A stretch of 63,186 nucleotides of DNA from an uncultured Lactobacillus sp. (GCA_905204935.1 CAJLBJ010000008.1:1-63186), one strand, 5' to 3'. Positions 8,801-19,129 are shown, numbered from the stretch's first letter. Notes: a model not told the origin generated them from the letters alone. Program-made: numbers and translations.

Positions 8801-10096
8801 ATGCAAAATGGACTGCTTGCAAAATTAGATAAGGTTCTTTCGCCAATTGGCGTCAAACTAGGTAATCAACGGCACCTACAAGCAATCGCCAACGGGATGA
8901 TGTTTGGTTTGCCTTTCTTGGTGATTGGGTCATTTTTCTTGATTTTTGCGAATCCCCCAATCAACCTAGATAGATACAACCCAGAAACAGCCAACTTTTT
9001 CATGCATTTTATGGCTAGTTGGAAGGACTTTGCGGTGGCTAACTATGATGCTATCACCTTGCCTTACAACATGACGATGGGCATCTATGGGATTGTTTGT
9101 GCCTTTGGAATTGGCCATGAGTTAAGTAAAACCTATGAGCGCAACGCTCCAATGGATGGAATGATGGCGTTAATCATCTTCATGATGGTAGCGACCGATG
9201 TTAAAGATAACAAGTTAGCGATGGATTATTTGGGAACTAACGGTTTATTTGTGGCAATCTTAATTGGGTTGTTATCTGTTGAATTAAATCGCTTAGTTGA
9301 TCGTGATGGTTTAAAGATTAATATGCCAAGCACGGTACCGCCAATGGTGACGACCTTTATTAATTCATTGATTCCATTAACAGTTAATATTTTGGTCTTT
9401 TATGGTGCTAATTTATTGATTCATTCTTGGACACATGCTTCTTTCCCTGAATTTATCACGAAGTTATTGACACCGGCTACCTCGATTGCAACAAATCTTT
9501 GGGGCTTTATCTTGATCGTGACAATCGGTAATTTTTTATGGTTAATCGGCGTTAACGGGACAAGTATCGTCTTTCCGATTTTGTTTGCCCTAGGTGTTTC
9601 ACAAAGTGGGATGAATGCTGATTTAATCAATCATGGCCAAGCAGCTAGCCATTTGATCAACTTGCAAATGTTTAGAATTTCCGTTTTAGGCGGAGCCGGC
9701 AATACTTTAGGGCTAGTTTTATTGATGATGTTTAGTCGTGTTGAAAAATTCCGTAGTATTGGACGTTTATCCTTTATTCCAGGAATGTGTAGTATTAATG
9801 AACCCGTAATTTTTGGTAGTCCAATTGTCTTTAACCCGATCTTAGGTATTCCATTTATCTTAGCACCAATCGTAAACCTCTTGTTGACTTATGGAGCACA
9901 AAAGATTGGTTTGATCAGTCTAGGTTATGTTGTTGATCCGTCATTTACACCATTTTTTGCTCAAGCCTACATGTCAACGATGGATTGGCGTAACGTGGTC
10001 TTTTGGATTGCTTTAATCTTTGTAGCAATGGTTATTTATCTGCCATTCTTCAAAGTGTGTGAACATAACGAAAAAATGCAAGAACAAGCAATGTAA
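8801..10096 (+). CDS. PTS EIIC permease, lactose/cellobiose family
   Basis: 431 residues, about ten membrane segments, no fused EIIA or EIIB. It shows the conserved EIIC features of the Lac/Cel family: an N-terminal amphipathic region, LPFLVIGSFFLIFANPP (segment 1), NMPSTVPPMVTTFINSLIP before the central segments, and the sugar-site loop SINEPVIFGSPIVFNP (about 324-339). The sugar is probably a beta-glucoside or chito-oligosaccharide phosphorylated by EIIA/EIIB encoded elsewhere. It is co-directional with the MgsA-domain gene and closed by a terminator. Confidence 0.9.
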   Translation: MQNGLLAKLDKVLSPIGVKLGNQRHLQAIANGMMFGLPFLVIGSFFLIFANPPINLDRYNPETANFFMHFMASWKDFAVANYDAITLPYNMTMGIYGIVCAFGIGHELSKTYERNAPMDGMMALIIFMMVATDVKDNKLAMDYLGTNGLFVAILIGLLSVELNRLVDRDGLKINMPSTVPPMVTTFINSLIPLTVNILVFYGANLLIHSWTHASFPEFITKLLTPATSIATNLWGFILIVTIGNFLWLIGVNGTSIVFPILFALGVSQSGMNADLINHGQAASHLINLQMFRISVLGGAGNTLGLVLLMMFSRVEKFRSIGRLSFIPGMCSINEPVIFGSPIVFNPILGIPFILAPIVNLLLTYGAQKIGLISLGYVVDPSFTPFFAQAYMSTMDWRNVVFWIALIFVAMVIYLPFFKVCEHNEKMQEQAM

Positions 10097-10098
10097 AC

Positions 10099-10137
10099 AA
10101 AAAAACATTCAGATTGATAAAAGCTGAATGTTTTTTT
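10099..10137. terminator. Bidirectional terminator between EIIC and the DHA2 pump gene
   Basis: AAAAAAACATTCAG pairs with CTGAATGTTTTTTT around an 11-base loop. It serves the converging genes on both strands. Confidence 0.85.
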
Positions 10138-10143
10138 GTTTTT

Positions 10144-11631
10144 TTAATGTGCTTTTTTCTTAAGGTATGCTCCACAAATTAAGATAATAGCTGAAAAGAT
10201 TACGGCTGCAAAGAATAAATGTTGATAAGCACCTTTAGCGCTTTGATGGAAGATTTCCAAGACATGTTGATGTAAGGAAGAATTATCAATATTTTGTAAT
10301 TTGATATAAAGTTGTTCAATTGATTTAGCAGGATAATTCTTAGCTAATGAGCTATTAAACATTTGTTGTTGAACTAAAGCAGCATAGATTGTCGGTGCAA
10401 TTGTTAAACCAATTTGGCGGCTAACAGATAGTGTTCCTAAAGCCACGCCACTATCTTTAGGGCCAGCAATCATCGACATTAAAACTGATAATGGCGCTCC
10501 CATCAACATCCCAAAGCCTAATCCGGCCACAGTTGAAGTCAAGATAAAGGTTAATGGATTAGGAGAAGCCAAAGCAATTAAACCAAATCCAAGAGTTGAT
10601 AAAGCACCAGAAATAACGATTGATTTAGGAGCCCCCATTTTGGTAACTAAAGCACCACCGATGCCAGCCCCAAAAATCGATCCCAGACCGATGCCGCTCA
10701 TGTAAATACCACTGTTGTTGGCACTGATTCCATAAGCTTGTTCAACAAAACTTGGAATAAAGACGAAAATAGCGATTAACATACCAGACAAAGCGCCCAT
10801 CAAAAGCGTTAAGACGAAGCGTTGATTGTTTAATAAGTTGTATGGTAGGAATGGATCGACATGATCTTTGACGTTTTTTTCGGTATTTAAAAGTAAAGCA
10901 ATAAAAATAATACTTAAAATTAACGGTAAGATGAAAGTAACAGAAGTTAAACTTGCCAAAAGTGAGCCACTTTGGACATTGGTTACAGCCAACATAAAGC
11001 TTAAAATCGCCAAAGTTAAATAACTCAAACCTTTAAGATCAACTTTTTTATCGTTGGCATTAGTTGTTTCAGGAATGCTGATAATTCCAGAAATCAAGAC
11101 GAAAATGGCGATGGGTAAGTTGATCATAAATAACATATGCCACTTACCGGTCAAATTTAAGATTAAACTTCCTAAATTAGGCCCAACAATCGAAGCAATT
11201 CCATTAACAGAACCTAAAATACCTAATAGCTTACCTTGTTGTTTTTTAGGATAAGTTGATAAGATGTGGCTTGAAGCGATAATGAAAATTCCGCCACCAC
11301 CAAATGATTGCACTAAACGTGCCACCAAAAAGAAAGTGAAATTAGGACTTAATGCCACTAGCAATGAACCAAAGGCAAACAAAGCAATTTCAATTAAGAA
11401 AAGTTTTTTACGACCATAGTTATCAGCAAGTTTACCGATAATTGGAGTTGAGATTGCCATACCTAGCGTATAAAGGGTAATACCCCAGCTTCCGGCGACT
11501 TCGCTGACATGAAAAGAATAATTGATAGTTGAAAGTGCACTTGAGATAATCCCGTTATCTAAGGCCGACATAAAAACGCCGATGACAAAGATACTCAAGG
11601 CAAATGTTGTATTTTTTTTAGCAGTTGTCAT
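10144..11631 (-). CDS. DHA2-family MFS drug efflux transporter
   Basis: 495 residues from the ATG at 11631, chosen because GAGGGG precedes it by a few bases. A longer frame reaches 11670 but overlaps the regulator upstream. About 14 membrane segments, as in EmrB/QacA. Motif A is GKLADNYGRKKLFLIE (about 65-80) and a motif-C region is GSVNGIASIVGPNLGSLI (about 140-157). It exports hydrophobic compounds using the proton gradient. It is 20 bases downstream of the MarR-family gene and is co-transcribed with it, so it is probably de-repressed when that regulator binds a ligand. Confidence 0.9.
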   Translation of the reverse strand: MTTAKKNTTFALSIFVIGVFMSALDNGIISSALSTINYSFHVSEVAGSWGITLYTLGMAISTPIIGKLADNYGRKKLFLIEIALFAFGSLLVALSPNFTFFLVARLVQSFGGGGIFIIASSHILSTYPKKQQGKLLGILGSVNGIASIVGPNLGSLILNLTGKWHMLFMINLPIAIFVLISGIISIPETTNANDKKVDLKGLSYLTLAILSFMLAVTNVQSGSLLASLTSVTFILPLILSIIFIALLLNTEKNVKDHVDPFLPYNLLNNQRFVLTLLMGALSGMLIAIFVFIPSFVEQAYGISANNSGIYMSGIGLGSIFGAGIGGALVTKMGAPKSIVISGALSTLGFGLIALASPNPLTFILTSTVAGLGFGMLMGAPLSVLMSMIAGPKDSGVALGTLSVSRQIGLTIAPTIYAALVQQQMFNSSLAKNYPAKSIEQLYIKLQNIDNSSLHQHVLEIFHQSAKGAYQHLFFAAVIFSAIILICGAYLKKKAH

Positions 11632-11651
11632 ATTTTTCCCCTCACAGTTAG

Positions 11652-12215
11652 TTATTGATGATATGGACAATCAAGTGAACCTAGTTCGTCCATGAAATTA
11701 AAGCAGCTAAAATCAGTTGTTGGATCTTGAAAAAGCTTAGCTAACAGTTCTTGTTTTTTAGCATTTTGATCTTTTATACCAGGAATTTGTTCGAGCTTAG
11801 CGTTTGTTTTTTCAAGTAGCAAATCTAAGCATTCCTTGAAGGCTTGTTGTTGTTGGTTGTCTAAACAATCAAAAATATCAGCGACTTTAGTATGGGGACG
11901 CTGCAAATTTTGCCCTTTAGCGGTCAATTTGTTAAGAATAATGCGTTTATCTTTAAGCGAAGGTTCACGCGTAATATAACCATTTTTTTCTAATTTAGCG
12001 AGTGATTCGTTTAAAGAAGAGGTCCGAATACCTAAAAGATAAGACATTTCTTTGGTTGATAAACCATCCTTAGCTTTTAATAAGGCAAGGATTTTTCCTT
12101 GACCCCAATTGAAGTTTTGAATACCATCAAGCTGATGATTTTCGGCAATGAAGGTCTTTTTTAATAAATGATTCAGCTGATAGAGTTTAACGTATAGTTC
12201 GGTGTTTTGCTCCAT
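11652..12215 (-). CDS. MarR-family transcriptional regulator of the DHA2 pump
   Basis: 187 residues. Winged HTH of the MarR type: GLSTKEMSYLLGIRTSSLNESLAKLEKNGYITREPSLKDKR (about 50-91). The C-terminal extension (about 150-187) is longer than usual, ends FDPTTDFSCFNFMDELGSLDCPYHQ-like, and has two cysteines that could be redox- or metal-responsive; that is speculation. It is first in a two-gene operon with the efflux pump. Two copies of a 12-16-bp palindrome in its promoter are its likely binding sites, giving autoregulation. Confidence 0.88.
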   Translation of the reverse strand: MEQNTELYVKLYQLNHLLKKTFIAENHQLDGIQNFNWGQGKILALLKAKDGLSTKEMSYLLGIRTSSLNESLAKLEKNGYITREPSLKDKRIILNKLTAKGQNLQRPHTKVADIFDCLDNQQQQAFKECLDLLLEKTNAKLEQIPGIKDQNAKKQELLAKLFQDPTTDFSCFNFMDELGSLDCPYHQ

Positions 12216-12245
12216 TGTGTGACCTACTTTCGTGATTTGATATTT

Positions 12246-12313
12246 AAAGTTTAACAGGTACCTGTTATAAATGCAAGAACTTTTTGACAGGTACCTGTTA
12301 AAATAAATTGAAT
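12246..12313. promoter_or_regulatory. Divergent promoters with two MarR operators
   Basis: TAACAGGTACCTGTTA (12252-12267) is a perfect 16-bp palindrome and ACAGGTACCTGT (12287-12298) repeats its core, with centres 33 bp apart (three helical turns). On the minus strand TTGCAT-17-TAAACT puts the first palindrome exactly in the spacer of the marR promoter. On the plus strand TTGACA (12284-12289) with TTGAAT 18 bases on puts the second one in the spacer of the TspO-gene promoter. Both directions are probably repressed by the MarR protein. Confidence 0.75.
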
Positions 12314-12370
12314 TATTAGGGGAAATCTTTTTTTAAGACTATAATGAAGTTAAGAAATGGAGGCGAGGTT

Positions 12371-12841
12371 ATGCAACGTCTAAAACGTTTTGGTGGCTTA
12401 ATTGTCATCATTATTGTTGTCGAAGGACTTGGAGGCTTATCGGCCCTTTTTGCTGGTGATATCAAGCAAGTCTATGCCAATTTAGTTTTACCACCATTAG
12501 CACCGCCCAATTATTTGTTTGGAATTGTTTGGCCGTTATTATATTTGAGTATTGCGGTATCGTTTTATTTATTTTGGCAAACTAAAACAAGCCCTAAGGC
12601 CTTAGGATGTGGTTTGTATTTTTTACAAATGCTGATTAATTTTATTTGGAGCATTGTCTTTTTTAGTGGTAGTGCTTATTGGTTAGGTTTTGGTTTGATT
12701 ATTATCTTAGATCTTGTTGTTGCTTATTTGATTTATTATCTCAAGCAAGTCAATCGTTGGGCTAGTTGGTTGCTTTGGCCATATCTATTATGGATTTTAT
12801 TTGCTAGTTATTTGACTTTAGGAGTGGCTTGGTTAAATTAA
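12371..12841 (+). CDS. TspO/MBR-family membrane protein
   Basis: 156 residues from the ATG at 12371, which has GGAGG seven bases upstream. The ATG at 12344 is in frame but has no ribosome site. Five hydrophobic segments and the family pattern are visible: a proline-rich first loop LPPLAPPNYLFGIVWPLLYLSI (about 41-62) and tryptophan/asparagine residues in later helices (LINFIWSIVFF). TspO-like proteins bind porphyrins and other hydrophobic ligands. The gene shares a divergent operator region with marR-DHA2, which suggests response to the same toxic compound. Confidence 0.8.
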   Translation: MQRLKRFGGLIVIIIVVEGLGGLSALFAGDIKQVYANLVLPPLAPPNYLFGIVWPLLYLSIAVSFYLFWQTKTSPKALGCGLYFLQMLINFIWSIVFFSGSAYWLGFGLIIILDLVVAYLIYYLKQVNRWASWLLWPYLLWILFASYLTLGVAWLN

Positions 12842-12911
12842 TTGGGACTTCAAAGCTTAAAAAGAGTGTGATAAGATTTTGTTGTTAAGCTGATCAAAGA
12901 GGGGAATATAA

Positions 12912-14015
12912 TTGACAAAAATCATCACTTTTTTTAAGAAGGAAACAGTCTTAGGAGTGGCTTTTTTATTAGCCGTTTTTTCATGTTTTTTAATAAAACC
13001 AGATGCGGCGTATTTAAATTATTTAGACTGGCATACCTTGATTGTACTTTTTTGTTTGATGGCGGTGATGGCCGGTTTAAAACAACAAGCGTTTTTTGAA
13101 TACATAGGAGAAGCTTTATTACAAAAAATCCAAACTAAACGCAGCCTAGTGTTAACCTTGGTTTTCTTGTGTTTTTTTAGTAGCATGCTGATTACTAACG
13201 ATGTAGCCTTGTTAACCTTTGTCCCGCTGGCTTTATTGGTTTTAAGGCTAGCTAAGATGCAAGCAAGTGTCTGTTTAGTGATTACCTTAATGACGATTGC
13301 AAGTAATTTAGGTAGTATGTTGACACCGATTGGCAATCCGCAAAATCTTTACTTATATTCGATTTCAGGTTTTTCTTTGCCACAGTTTGTGGCTGTTTTA
13401 TTGCCGTATACTTTATTAGCAGCATTTGGTTTGGTTATTAGCGTTTGGCTTTTTTTCCCAAAGCAAGTCTTAACTGTTAAGGTTAATCCAAATCAACTGC
13501 AACTAAATCCGCGTAAATTAGCTTATTATTGGGGTTTATTTTTAGTATGTCTGCTAAGTGTCGCCAAGATTTTACCACCGTTAGAATTATTGTTGGTGAT
13601 TTTGTTAGCCATTTTATTTGAAAATCGCCAGCTTTTAGGTCAAGTTGATTATAGTTTATTGCTGACTTTTGTGTGCTTTTTTATTTTTATTGGAAATCTG
13701 GCCCGTGTGGATGCGTTTAGTCACTTGATTCAACACGTGTTAGCCCAAAATGTGCGCGGGGTGGCCATCTTGGTTAGTCAAGTCATCAGTAACGTGCCGG
13801 CAGCCTTATTATTAGCAGGGTTTAGTCATGACTATCAAAGCTTGCTGATCGGTACTAATTTGGGTGGTTTAGGAACGTTGATCGCCTCGATGGCTAGTTT
13901 GATTTCGTATAAACAATTAGTCGCTAATTACCCTGAACAAAAAGGGCGTTTCTTATTGATTTTTTCATTGTGGAATATCATTTTTTTAGCTTTATTATGT
14001 AGTTTAGGACTTTAG
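12912..14015 (+). CDS. SLC13/ArsB-like anion permease
   Basis: 367 residues from a TTG start preceded by GAGGGG. About ten membrane segments in two inverted halves. The first half carries SSMLITNDVALLTFVPLALLVLRLA (about 88-112) followed by ASNLGSMLTPIGNPQNLYLY (about 133-152), the (S)N-D and GNPQN signatures of ion-transporter superfamily permeases such as SLC13, ArsB and YbiR. The second half has SQVISNVPAALLLAGF and GTNLGGLGTLIASMASLISYK. The substrate may be an organic or inorganic anion and cannot be decided. It is shorter than the 400-plus residues typical of ArsB. Confidence 0.8.
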   Translation: MTKIITFFKKETVLGVAFLLAVFSCFLIKPDAAYLNYLDWHTLIVLFCLMAVMAGLKQQAFFEYIGEALLQKIQTKRSLVLTLVFLCFFSSMLITNDVALLTFVPLALLVLRLAKMQASVCLVITLMTIASNLGSMLTPIGNPQNLYLYSISGFSLPQFVAVLLPYTLLAAFGLVISVWLFFPKQVLTVKVNPNQLQLNPRKLAYYWGLFLVCLLSVAKILPPLELLLVILLAILFENRQLLGQVDYSLLLTFVCFFIFIGNLARVDAFSHLIQHVLAQNVRGVAILVSQVISNVPAALLLAGFSHDYQSLLIGTNLGGLGTLIASMASLISYKQLVANYPEQKGRFLLIFSLWNIIFLALLCSLGL

Positions 14016-14021
14016 GCCTAA

Positions 14022-14050
14022 AAAAAGACAAGGATTGTCCTTGTCTTTTT
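14022..14050. terminator. Bidirectional terminator between the permease and HAD genes
   Basis: AAAAAGACAAGGA pairs with TCCTTGTCTTTTT around a 3-base loop. The T run abuts the ancestral stop codon of the HAD gene at 14050-14052. Confidence 0.85.
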
Positions 14051-14670
14051 TATTGCTCTAAAAGTTTTAACAGCGCGAGTGGTTCTTCAAAAACTAACGC
14101 ATCAGCAACTGCAAAGGGGGTCAAACTGCCCCATTTAGCATAACCAAAATCTATTTTAGCGGCTTTAAAATCGGCTAAGGCATCACCGATATAGATGGCT
14201 TCGCTAGGTTTGATTTGCAGTCATTTTAAGCATAAGTGTAATGGTTCAGGATCTGGTTTATGTTTTTTAGTATCGTCGGCTAAGATGGCTGTTTGCATGT
14301 AGGCGTCTAAGCCATGAGCGACCATGTCAATTTGATATTGTTGGGCCGTTTTAGCCGAAACGACCGCTTGAATTAAGCCATGAGCCTGAAAAGTCGCTAA
14401 AACTTCTTTGACACCAGGGTAAAGACTGGCGCCTTTTTCATATTCATTAACGTATTTGACCCAACGGGCATACGTTTTTTGAGGCTCTTTAACTTGGAGT
14501 TCTTCCATAACCTTTAGGCCAGGATAAGGCGCATATTTTAAGACTTCTGCCAAACTTAATTGTTGGCCGGTTTCTTCTTTGATGATTTGAATCAAAGGAT
14601 ACATATTCATCTCCAAGGTGTTTAACAAGGTGCCGTCGATATCATAAATAATTGCCCGATATTTTTTCAT
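14050..14670 (-). pseudogene. HAD-family hydrolase interrupted by a TGA codon
   Basis: The frame opens at the ATG at 14670 (GGAGG ribosome site) with the catalytic DxD motif YDIDGTLLNT and continues through VVSAKT and the conserved lysine DTKKHKPDPEPL. A TGA at 14221-14223 ends it after 149 residues. The same frame continues beyond that codon for 56 codons to a TAA at 14050, including the missing motif IV YIGDALADFKAAK. The gene is therefore a full phosphoglycolate-phosphatase-like HAD enzyme with one nonsense substitution, most simply CGA to TGA. The truncated product lacks the metal-binding aspartates of motif IV and should be inactive unless the codon is read through. Confidence 0.85.
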
Positions 14671-14722
14671 AATGACCTCCATTTTTATTTAGTATAGCAC
14701 AAAAATAAAAGAGGTTACATCT

Positions 14723-15394
14723 TTAGTAGTTTTGGTTTTCTTGATAGTGATTATAGTAGCACACCGTAATTTTGTCTGGTTCTAAATCTAATTTGGTGAC
14801 TGAACCGTTTTTAGGGCCGTTTTTAGGGGCCTGATATTCAGGGGCAAAGCGATCGACAATTGTTCGAATTGTAATACTATGACTGACAAGTAAGATATTT
14901 TGACCATCGGTGTGGTGTTGATAAAGATAATCAAAGCCAGCCTGGATACGTTGCCAGTATTCTTGATCGTTTTCACAGTGGTGGAAAGGGTCTGTTTGTT
15001 TCAAAAAATCACGTGTGGCAGCTGCGCCAAATTTGTCGATCAGCTCATCATAGGTACGGCAACCATGGCTAGCTCCAACCATTAACCAGGTTTGACCAGC
15101 ATCGTTGCCTTCAAAGTAACCAAAACTTTGTTCACGAAAATTCCGCAACATTTGTGGGTTAGGCAAGACAGGTGTAGCAACATTTTCTTCTAGAATATAT
15201 TGGCACGTGCGCATCGCCCGCGTTGTATCACTGTGATAGGCTGCATTAAAAGCAATATGTGCGAGATGTTGTCCAGCGTTATGTGCGTCGTTGATTCCCT
15301 TAGGAGTCAAGGGCGAATCACACCAGCCTTGCAGGCGGTTATATAGATTTAAAAAAGTTTGTCCATGACGGACTAAGTATACATTTAAAGTCAT
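14723..15394 (-). CDS. Histidine phosphatase family protein (phosphoglycerate-mutase-like)
   Basis: 223 residues from the ATG at 15394 (AGAGATGAG upstream; an in-frame ATG at 15403 is less well placed). The RHG motif YLVRHGQTFLN lies at residues 6-16, with LQGWCDSPLTPKG next, a second arginine/glutamate region near SDTTRAMRTC, and the second catalytic histidine in LLVSHSITIRT (about 169-179). The family includes broad-specificity phosphatases and cofactor-dependent mutases. An extra stretch (GASHGCRTYDELIDKFGAAA) is typical of the lactobacillar phosphatase type. The physiological substrate is unknown. It stands alone next to the broken HAD gene. Confidence 0.88.
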   Translation of the reverse strand: MTLNVYLVRHGQTFLNLYNRLQGWCDSPLTPKGINDAHNAGQHLAHIAFNAAYHSDTTRAMRTCQYILEENVATPVLPNPQMLRNFREQSFGYFEGNDAGQTWLMVGASHGCRTYDELIDKFGAAATRDFLKQTDPFHHCENDQEYWQRIQAGFDYLYQHHTDGQNILLVSHSITIRTIVDRFAPEYQAPKNGPKNGSVTKLDLEPDKITVCYYNHYQENQNY

Positions 15395-15488
15395 AATTCT
15401 CATCTCTCTTAAATATTCATATTTTACAATATAGCATGAACTTTGACTTTTAGGGTGAAAAAACAGTTAAAAAAATAAATATCGGTGT

Positions 15489-15503
15489 TTGAAAACGTAC
15501 GCA
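15489..15503 (+). promoter_or_regulatory. cre site (CcpA), upstream
   Basis: TTGAAAACGTACGCA matches the catabolite-responsive-element consensus WTGNAANCGNWNNCW at every fixed position. It lies about 70 bases upstream of the -35 box of the GH1 operon. Confidence 0.7.
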
Positions 15504-15567
15504 AATAAGGCTTTTTGTAAAATTGAAGCGATACTTTTTGTATTAACCGTCATTTTTTTAGATGTAG

Positions 15568-17112
<1,545 letters not shown>

Positions 17113-17148
17113 AACAATAGTTGTTAAGTACGAAAGGAACGATTCAAA

Positions 17149-17628
17149 ATGACGTCAAGACAAGCTAAACAAAGGCAAACGAGTTTGCGTAATATGCATT
17201 TTAACCGCTATTTATTGGTGCGCTACTTTACGGCAGGCTATTTTTTCATGAATCTTTACTGGTTGATCTTGCTAGCAAGTATGCGCAAGATGACGCTTAT
17301 TTTGCCAGCTTGCTTACTTGTTGGTTTGGTTTTAGTATGTGCCGAGCAAGTCAAGCAATACCGTCAACCTAGTCGCCATTTGCCCCAAGCATATTGGTAT
17401 TATTGGTTGCAGTTGAGCATTAACATTTGTCTGTTAATCAGCTTGTATACACCGTTATTTACGAATTTGTATCCTTTTATCAAGCCAACCGGGAAAGGGG
17501 CCTTAGCCATTTTGCTAGTAGTTGGCAGTATTGGTTGTATAGTCGTTGAACGCAAACTGTTTAAGATTGCTCATGATCAAGATCGCTATTTTAAAGCGCT
17601 CAAAGATTTTGAAGCGTCAATTCAGTAA
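17149..17628 (+). CDS. Small membrane protein of the GH1-PTS operon, unknown function
   Basis: 159 residues with about four hydrophobic segments (near 27-45, 49-63, 84-107 and 118-135) and basic ends (N-terminus SRQAKQRQTSLR). I do not recognise a family. It lies between a GH1 phospho-glucosidase and a PTS EIIC, 36 and 29 bases away, with its own ribosome site CGAAAGGAACG, so it is certainly co-transcribed. It lacks the histidine or cysteine motifs of EIIA or EIIB, so it is not a phosphotransfer subunit. It could assist assembly or stability of the adjacent permease; that is inference from position only. Confidence 0.8.
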   Translation: MTSRQAKQRQTSLRNMHFNRYLLVRYFTAGYFFMNLYWLILLASMRKMTLILPACLLVGLVLVCAEQVKQYRQPSRHLPQAYWYYWLQLSINICLLISLYTPLFTNLYPFIKPTGKGALAILLVVGSIGCIVVERKLFKIAHDQDRYFKALKDFEASIQ

Positions 17629-17657
17629 TCAAATGAGTATAGAAAGGATTTTGAGTT

Positions 17658-19025
17658 ATGGATAATGGAAATAATAAAGCATTTCAGTTTTTAGAAAAAT
17701 ATTTGATGGGTCCAATGGGTAAGCTCTCCCAATTTCGCATTGTGCGTGCCGTTATGGCAGCCGGGATGGCGTCGATTCCATTTACGATCGTTGGTTCGAT
17801 GTTTTTGGTATTAAATGTTTTGCCCCAAGCTTTTCCAGTTTTAGAAAACTTCTTTGAAGCAACGTTTTTCAAAATTAGCGATCTTTACATGGTTGCTAAC
17901 GTCAGCACGATGGGGATTTTGGCTTTATACTTTGGGTTGGTGTTTGGTTATGAATACACCTCGATTCAAGCTCAAGAAGAAAAAATCGATGTTAACCCAT
18001 TAAACGGTGCTTTACTTTCAATGTTTGCCTTTTTCATGTGTTTACCTGAATTCGTTATTAAAGGTGGCACGATGAGCTTACTTGAATCTATTAATAAGAG
18101 TGAAACAGTTATTCACGGTTATCGGATGGACACAATTATTCAACGTTTAGGTACAAGTGGGATCTTTACGGCGATCATCATGTCGATTATCGCAGTTAAA
18201 TTATACTGTCTATGTGTTAAAAATAACTGGGTTATCAAGATGCCTCCAACTGTACCTGCAGGGGTTTCACGCTCATTTACAGCATTGATTCCAACAGCTC
18301 TTTTATCTATCGTTGTTTTAGCAATTAATGGGACTTTAGTAGCTTTAGGCACAGATATCTTTAATATGATTGCTATTCCATTTAGTTTTGTTACTAATTT
18401 GACTAATACGTGGTTAGGTTTAATGGTGATTTACTTCTTGATTCATGCCCTATGGATTGTCGGTATTCATGGTGCTAACATCGTAACTTCATTCTTAACC
18501 CCAATCGTATTGTCCAACATGCAAGCTAATGCTCATGGTGCAAATATTCCATTTGCTGGTGAATTTAACAACATGTTTGTTACTATCGGGGGTTCTGGTG
18601 CAACTTTAGGTTTAGTGTTGACAATGACCTTGTTTGCTAAATCAGCACAATTGAAGGCTTTAAGTCGGGCTGCTTTAGTACCATCATTCTTTAACATTAA
18701 TGAACCAATCGTCTTTGGTTTGCCAATGGTTTACAACGCTTATATGGCGATTCCATTCTTCTTAGCCCCAATGGCAGCTGCTTCAATCGGTTATTTTGCG
18801 ATTAAGTTGCATATGGTTCATGCCGTAATTGCGCAAGTGCCATGGCCAACACCAATCGGGATTTCTGGTTTTATCGGAACTGGTGGTGACTGGCGTGGAG
18901 CTGTTTTAGGCGTGGTAACTGCCGTAGTAGCAACCTTAATTTATTATCCATTCTTCAAGTTTTACGATGGTAAACTTTACAAAGAAGAACAAGCTAAGGC
19001 CAAAGAATTAGCCGCTAAACAATAA
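17658..19025 (+). CDS. PTS EIIC permease, lactose/cellobiose family
   Basis: 455 residues, about ten membrane segments, no fused cytoplasmic domains. It has the family start (FLEKYLMGPMGKLSQFRIVRA), the segment KMPPTVPAGVSRSFTALIPT in mid-protein, and the sugar-site loop FNINEPIVFGLPMVYN (about 348-363). It imports and phosphorylates a beta-glucoside together with EIIA/EIIB encoded outside the window; the GH1 enzyme encoded first in the operon would then cleave it. It is a different paralogue from the EIIC at 8801. A terminator follows. Confidence 0.92.
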   Translation: MDNGNNKAFQFLEKYLMGPMGKLSQFRIVRAVMAAGMASIPFTIVGSMFLVLNVLPQAFPVLENFFEATFFKISDLYMVANVSTMGILALYFGLVFGYEYTSIQAQEEKIDVNPLNGALLSMFAFFMCLPEFVIKGGTMSLLESINKSETVIHGYRMDTIIQRLGTSGIFTAIIMSIIAVKLYCLCVKNNWVIKMPPTVPAGVSRSFTALIPTALLSIVVLAINGTLVALGTDIFNMIAIPFSFVTNLTNTWLGLMVIYFLIHALWIVGIHGANIVTSFLTPIVLSNMQANAHGANIPFAGEFNNMFVTIGGSGATLGLVLTMTLFAKSAQLKALSRAALVPSFFNINEPIVFGLPMVYNAYMAIPFFLAPMAAASIGYFAIKLHMVHAVIAQVPWPTPIGISGFIGTGGDWRGAVLGVVTAVVATLIYYPFFKFYDGKLYKEEQAKAKELAAKQ

Positions 19026-19044
19026 AATATATAAAGCTTTTAGA

Positions 19045-19086
19045 AGTTTCGCAAGTTTAGATAACTAAGTTTGCGAAACTTTTTTT
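19045..19086 (+). terminator. Terminator of the GH1-PTS operon
   Basis: AGTTTCGCAAGTTTAG pairs with CTAAGTTTGCGAAACT around ATAA, then seven T. Confidence 0.88.
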
Positions 19087-19129
19087 GTTTTGTACGCTGT
19101 GTGAGCTCAACTAGCTTTAAAGACAAAAC

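Noticed and set aside
14050..14223. TGA in the HAD gene as a selenocysteine codon
   Set aside because: The position falls in a helix before motif IV where relatives have ordinary residues; no SECIS-like hairpin or selenoprotein genes are visible.
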